Assembly: GCF_002878395.1 (NCBI RefSeq)
Contig: NC_061119.1
Span: 47,448,284-47,512,283, forward strand
From: Capsicum annuum
Lineage: Eukaryota; Streptophyta; Magnoliopsida; Solanales; Solanaceae
Reading direction: 5' to 3'
Length of the DNA: 64,000 nt
Positions 59,406-64,000 of the stretch are shown here, piece by piece. Below the pieces are notes generated by a model. That model worked only from the letters and a program-made list of their open reading frames with translations. It did no database searches and was not told the origin of the DNA. Position 1 is the first letter of the stretch; each line of letters opens with the position of its first letter. Both the position numbers and the translations under genes were made by a program.

Positions 59406-60319
59406 AATTCAATTCCACAAAAAAAGAGTTCAATACAATTTATATACTTTCATCAAAATGATTTCATGACATGCTTTTTGAACAACATCAAAAATATTAT
59501 TTTTAACATGATCATAAATCCTTAAACTTGATTAAACCGTAAAACTAATGCCCATAGAGTTTTAGGATAGTCCCACATACCTAATGTTGTTTAGTTTGAA
59601 GATTGGAACCCTAATCTTGACTCTTTTCTTGAAATCTTGAACTTTGAGGTTGGATTCTTGATCTTTGGGTAAGAAGAGTCGAATCTTATTCTAGGGAGGT
59701 GGTTAGGGTTTTCCTTGAGAGACATTGAATAAAGAGGCAACTAATGCTCCTTGGGGCTAAATTTTTGTGTTATGGATGAATTTGGGTAAGGGAATATGAC
59801 CAAAGTGCGCCTAGATCTTTAAGAAGTTGAAATAGTGTTTGAAAAATCTCTGGTTCACATCAAATATCAAGTTGAGAGAGCAACGTGTTGCGTCGTGTCT
59901 CTTACCACGTCGAGAGATCGGCGCACCGCGTCCCTATCGCATTGGCTTACTCCCTCTGATAAAAAACATCATAACTTTTTAATCAAGTATATGATTAAGG
60001 TGAAATTGATATCGTTAGAAAGCTAACTAAATTATCTACAACTTGTTAGGTTTTGAGCTGCAAAATTCTAAATGTATCAAAATTTACACCCGTTCAAAGT
60101 AGATCCTTACAGAATAGAATACAAAGATTTAGCCGAATCAAAGGCTCTTAGCTCAACTTTGCTCTAAGTGATTCCTATGAATATTTTTTACCTTGAAAGC
60201 ACTTCAAACACAAGGATAAATATCATGAAACTTATGAACACTTGAAAATCATTTCTATTAAATCTTACAAACATAGGAATAATGGTTTTGTTTTTAGCTC
60301 GAAAATGTGGGGCGTTACA
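59406..60319 (-). repeat. Inverted segment of the Tk-G LTR
   Basis: Reverse complement of 53122-53990, from the LTR start (TGTAACGCCCC at 60319 on minus) to ATTGAATTAAAG at about 59406. It includes the CG-rich block (59890-59945) and the leader-like CTACAACTTG/CAAGTTGTAG text. ORF 59835-60026 crosses the CG-rich block and is not a gene. Confidence 0.88.
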
Positions 60320-60745
60320 AATTGGGTGAGGTATTAGATAATAAATGGACGATTAGAGATACTTGGGATTAGTTGATTATTTTTTGATATTAAACTTGTA
60401 AAATGTGATGGTTGACCTTTAGCCTATAACCTTAGGTAGTTCTACTTATAGTCTCATGTATAGTATGAGATACTCTTGTTTCTCTAATAGATGTGAATGA
60501 TGTTGTTGTCTAACCTTAAGAGTATGTTGGCCTATATATGACTATTAATGGAATAGCCTTAGTGTTGGGATGAATTAGAAAGAATACTTGAAGAGTATTT
60601 TTCCTTATAGGCCTACTAATAATTGATAAGCCCTTATGGTGTGATTTAGATAACCTAGCCTAAATCCGGGTAAAAGTTAGCCTTGTAGAAGTGAACTTCA
60701 GCATTATTGGGCTTTAGGTGTGGTACTTGACCCACCTTAATCTTG
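60320..60745 (+). repeat. LTR2 segment, inverted relative to copy 1
   Basis: Reverse complement of about 52695-53121 (AATTGGGTGAGG, GATACTTGGGATTAG, ATACTCTTGTTTCTCTAATAG). The junction with the Tk-G LTR is the same as at 53121/53122. Confidence 0.88.
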
Positions 60746-60944
60746 AACGATTTGTAGGATTACAATATCAATTATGCTTCGGATTCACGGTAACTAGATG
60801 ATTGAATCAAATAATATCACTTATACAAGGCTAACTTCTACCTAGATTTATTAACTTTAATTTTAGTAGTCCATAAGGACAATGCCTTATGGAAATTATA
60901 AATTTGACAATCATTATTTGTAGGTATATTTTTTGGTATTACTA
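60746..60944. other. Spacer between rearranged segments
   Basis: About 200 bases, not aligned as a whole to copy 1. It holds TACAAGGCTAACTTCTACC (60829-60847), also present in copy 1 at 52755 and, inverted, at 60665-60690, so a short inverted repeat spans the breakpoint. Confidence 0.6.
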
Positions 60945-61495
60945 ACATCATTACCTCTTTCGGATTAATCGGGTATCATCATACTATCAACATATTCTTT
61001 GGATTTGTAGGCATCATCATAACATCATTATATCCTCCGGATTCACTGGGTATCATCATAACATCACTACCTTTTATGGATTAACTGGGCATCATCATAA
61101 TATCAATATATCCTCTGAATTTACTAGGCACCATCATATCATTAGCATATCTTCCAAGACAATCAACTATCACATACATATGTAGTCAAATCAATGAACA
61201 TGTACAAGCGACAATAATAGAGTATAAGTAATGCAAGGTAACACATATCATCATACTTTACAATTAGTCATCACTACATTATATAAGTATATACATGAGA
61301 AAGAATATCTAAATGATATACTCAATTACCACTTTCTCAAGGTTATCATGCTTATTAGAAAGTTAATTACAAGTCAAGTGCATGTTTTCTAGTCGCCTTT
61401 TCTATTCCCATATTTCACAATACTAACCCAAAAATGGAAATTGCTCATATAAGTATTAGCTTAATATTAGACTAGTTTTATGGCATGAATGGTAA
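60945..61495 (-). repeat. LTR2 segment, second copy in original orientation
   Basis: Aligns with 51905-52450 (ACAATAATAGAGTATAAGTA, GGTAACACATATCATCATAC). Includes only about five units of the 39-bp array (60945-61132), against about 15 in copy 1. Confidence 0.88.
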
Positions 61496-61564
61496 TGATA
61501 TTATGATCGGTTGTGAATGTCCACTACTAGCAATAACAATATCAATTATGTCATATGAAATTCC
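61496..61564. other. Junction filler
   Basis: About 70 bases between the LTR2 and Tk-G segments without a match to copy 1. CAATATCAATTATG here recurs at about 60762. Confidence 0.5.
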
Positions 61565-62937
61565 AAAGGATTCCCTTTATACATGTATATTTTCAATTTT
61601 GAAAAGTTTAATTGAGAGTATGGATGAAGCAAATCCCTCCCTCTCTTGTTATGATACCTCTTGATTTCACATATTATAGGTTGTTCAATTGCATGTTTAG
61701 AAGCATGAAATGAATGTTTTACTATTGTTATGGACTTAATTTTTGTTATGAATTGAAGAGTGGGTGTTTTCTTGTTTATAAATGTTTAATGTAATAATAG
61801 AAAAAATTATATGTGCTTTATGTAAGTATTTTCCACCACATAAGAAACTGTTGAAAAGAGAGTGTGTTTGCGTAAGTTTGTACTTGCTTTGAAAATAAAA
61901 ACTCATGTGATTTGATAAAAACTTTGGGTGGTCATATGCATATTTTTGAATGAGAAGGGTAGATAAGATGTGGTATGGTATAAATAACTTACAAGTTTGG
62001 GTATGACGATATCTAGAGATGATATGTCGTTGACAGAATAAGTATGGAATGTTTTAAAAGCATGAAGCATGTTCTTAAAGAACTAAAATTGGGCTTAAAG
62101 GGAGCTAGTTGGTTACCTGAAGAAGGATTTAGTTCAGCTAACTCTTAGCCTGAAATTGTGTTTTGCCTATTTGGGTTTATGATGTCTTACATTAAGGATT
62201 TTAGACTAGTGATGGCCTCATAGCATAGTACGAATGACAGACCCCAATGCTTGCAGAAAACTCGAATTAGGGGCTTGGCCGTTGAGTTAAGTACGAAGTC
62301 CATATAGCACATGGATAAGTACGTTTGTAGGGTATACCATTTAGCTCAAAAGAAAATTAAAGAGTGACTCATGGTTTCAAAGAAGTGTTTTGAAGTTCAT
62401 TAAAGTATGCCCATGTGTTTTCATTTACTTATGTTAAATGTCTTATGAAATTCTCTCACCTATTTTGTATAAATATTATCTTATTTTGGATTGTTTCACA
62501 TACAAGTATATTTGTATTGACCCCCTATATTTAAGGTTTAGAGGCATAGTTTTGGGGTCCCGCTAAGCAGTAGATTTGTTTATCAGCAGTAACAGTCGGT
62601 GAGCGTCCCTTTTTATGGAAGACAATGTTTATGTGATATTTTAGTTAGTTTTAGTGCATGGTCTGACTAGGGGCCTTGTCCCTATTTTTAGACAGAAGTC
62701 ATTTTAATGTTGTTAGACATTTTGCAGACTAGTGTCACATGCTTTTGAATATTTATGAACTTATATTCGTATTGTTTAGTTGAAATAAAAGAGAATGACC
62801 ACATTTCTGTTTTGCTGTGTTTTCCATATTTCTTTATAGTAGATGAATTGTGTATATCATTTCCAATTAGAGAAGGACACTCAGGCTGCCATGGTTCAAG
62901 ATACCCTCATGGCTAAGGCCTTGGTTTGGTCTTAACA
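61565..62937 (+). repeat. Tk-G LTR (copy 2), beginning mid-LTR
   Basis: Aligns with 53991-55346. It begins exactly where the inverted piece (59406-60319) stops in copy-1 coordinates, and ends GGTCTTAACA before a degenerate PBS (TTAGTATCCAAGC, about 62941). Confidence 0.9.
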
Positions 62938-64000
62938 AACTTAGTATCCAAGCATGGTTCATGGTCCTAGGGTATCTGCAAAATAATGTCGGGTAGAGTC
63001 CAATTTATGGTTATGTAGCGTGCCACACTTATAAAGAGTAAGCTATAGGCGTTTAGGAATGTGTCACTTATCTTTATGTTCTAGATTGTGCCATTTTGTT
63101 ACCCTTTTGGATGTTATCTAGATTCCTTATTTACTCTGATTGTATTAACTATGTCCCACTGTCAAGTCAGTTCAAGAGAAAAATCTTAGAGTCTAATTGA
63201 GGTGGTCCCTTCTAATTTAGTCATAGAGGATTATGAAATTTCACAAGGACTTGAGAGGAGTCCATAAGTGCTTTAAAGTGTATCAATTTAAGCTTATACC
63301 CCTATCTTCACCAATTGTGTGTTTGCGCTTGAGGTATAAAGTGTATTCAATCCCTTTGAAAATTTTTATTGTTGATGTTATGCTTAAGGGTAGTGATATA
63401 TATCAGAATATTGAAATAATATTTCCACCGAGTAGTAGTATGTGATAAGGTGTCATACCCTATTGGTAGTAAGATGATCCCAAAGTTAGTGATATGATGT
63501 CACAAGCTTAGAAGTCAGAATGAGGGTGACTTTTGCGTAAAGAAGTTAGTTTAGTTGAATAACTATTGATTGAGGGATGGGTTTCCCTTTTATAATGATA
63601 GTCTAATATGGAAGCAATATTTTTAGATTATATGGTAGTCTGTGAAGGAACTGTTTGGATATGATTATTATCTATTAAAAATAGGGAATTATCCTTGAGT
63701 GAATAGTGATGATGGTTATAGAAATCCCTTATAGGCAGTGAATGGAAATGGATAGATTAACCAATAAGTTACAAGTATAGACTCATTATTGTATATGGAA
63801 TTTCGGTGGCAGTTGTGATGTGTGCATGGGTAAGTAACAATGATGTGAGAAAGTGGAATATGTAGATAAGATCATAATGGGTTATAATATAAGATTAAGA
63901 TCGACTATCCCAATAATGTGACTTTACCCTCTTGATTGTCTTTTCTCTAGTCACTGTAAATTAGTACTACATGTGTGAAGGTATGTAGTAGATTTTGAGG
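62938..64000 (+). other. Tk-G internal region, copy 2 (runs off the window)
   Basis: Aligns with 55347-56430 of copy 1, with the leader hairpin at 63009-63032 (one stem base mutated). A 70-codon frame at 63233-63445 (MKFHKDLRGVHKCFKVYQFK...) is broken in copy 1; no known domain. Confidence 0.8.

Noticed and set aside
53122..60319. A single large inverted-repeat transposon ended by TGTAACGCCCC at both ends
   Set aside because: The inverted ends are the start of one LTR and its displaced inverted copy. The 59406 edge coincides with the start of segment C at 61565, which fits rearrangement better than a transposon with long terminal inverted repeats.
1..64000. Host genes, tRNA or rRNA genes
   Set aside because: No exon structure, no conserved non-transposon protein motif, and no tRNA- or rRNA-like segment apart from the tRNA-derived SINE. 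All recognisable proteins belong to LTR retrotransposons.

Overview
The window looks like intergenic, repeat-packed plant nuclear DNA. I find no host protein-coding gene, tRNA or rRNA; almost every stretch can be assigned to long terminal repeat (LTR) retrotransposons or to fragments of them. The elements are Ty3/gypsy: Tekay/Del-type chromoviruses (PBS variants of TGGTATCAGAGCC, polypurine tract directly before TGTAAGACCC or TGTAATGACC, C-terminal chromodomain) and Athila-type elements (TGGCACCATTGACGGGG after the LTR, a DLG-type protease, a 'putative plant transposon protein' ORF). A TS/SolS-type tRNA-derived SINE at 47047-47235 points to the nightshade family (Solanaceae); the species cannot be named from this. 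All coding remnants contain stops and frameshifts.

Layout, with labels used below. 1-920: end of an Athila-like LTR. 921-4440 (minus): Tk-A, a truncated Tekay-like element with gag remnant, PBS and a 2.6-kb LTR. 4441-6108 (minus): LTR and chromodomain tail of a second, long-LTR Tekay family (LTR2). 6109-8204, 19772-20751 and 49325-49912: pieces of old LTR2-like sequence that serve as host for later insertions. 8205-19771 (minus): Tk-B, a complete but non-coding (LARD-like) element, target duplication ATTGT/ATCGT, whose left LTR holds a solo LTR (9124-11742) with a perfect GGAAA target duplication. 20752-49324 (plus): Tk-C, a non-autonomous element whose 5' LTR is split into three pieces by Ath-D (21316-31360, Athila-like, lacking RT and integrase) and Tk-E (32173-42362, the only element with gag, protease, RT, RNase H, integrase and chromodomain all recognisable). 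A SINE lies in the Tk-C 3' LTR. 49913-53121 (minus): LTR2 with an array of 39-bp repeats. 53122-57290 (plus): Tk-G, LTR plus non-coding internal region. 57291-58035: AT-rich unassigned block. 58036-59044: integrase/chromodomain fragment followed by an LTR2 start (59045). 59406-64000: a rearranged second copy of the LTR2/Tk-G junction, with one segment inverted and displaced.

The insertion order can be read from the nesting. LTR2-like DNA is oldest; Tk-B and Tk-C entered it. The solo LTR then entered Tk-B, and Ath-D, Tk-E and the SINE entered Tk-C. Empty sites for Ath-D and Tk-E can be read from the uninterrupted 3' LTR of Tk-C. Nothing here acts as a working gene set. The biological interest is in the non-autonomous Tekay lineages that share a gag core deletion and a conserved non-coding internal region, in the conserved hairpin after the PBS, and in the rearranged duplication at the right end.
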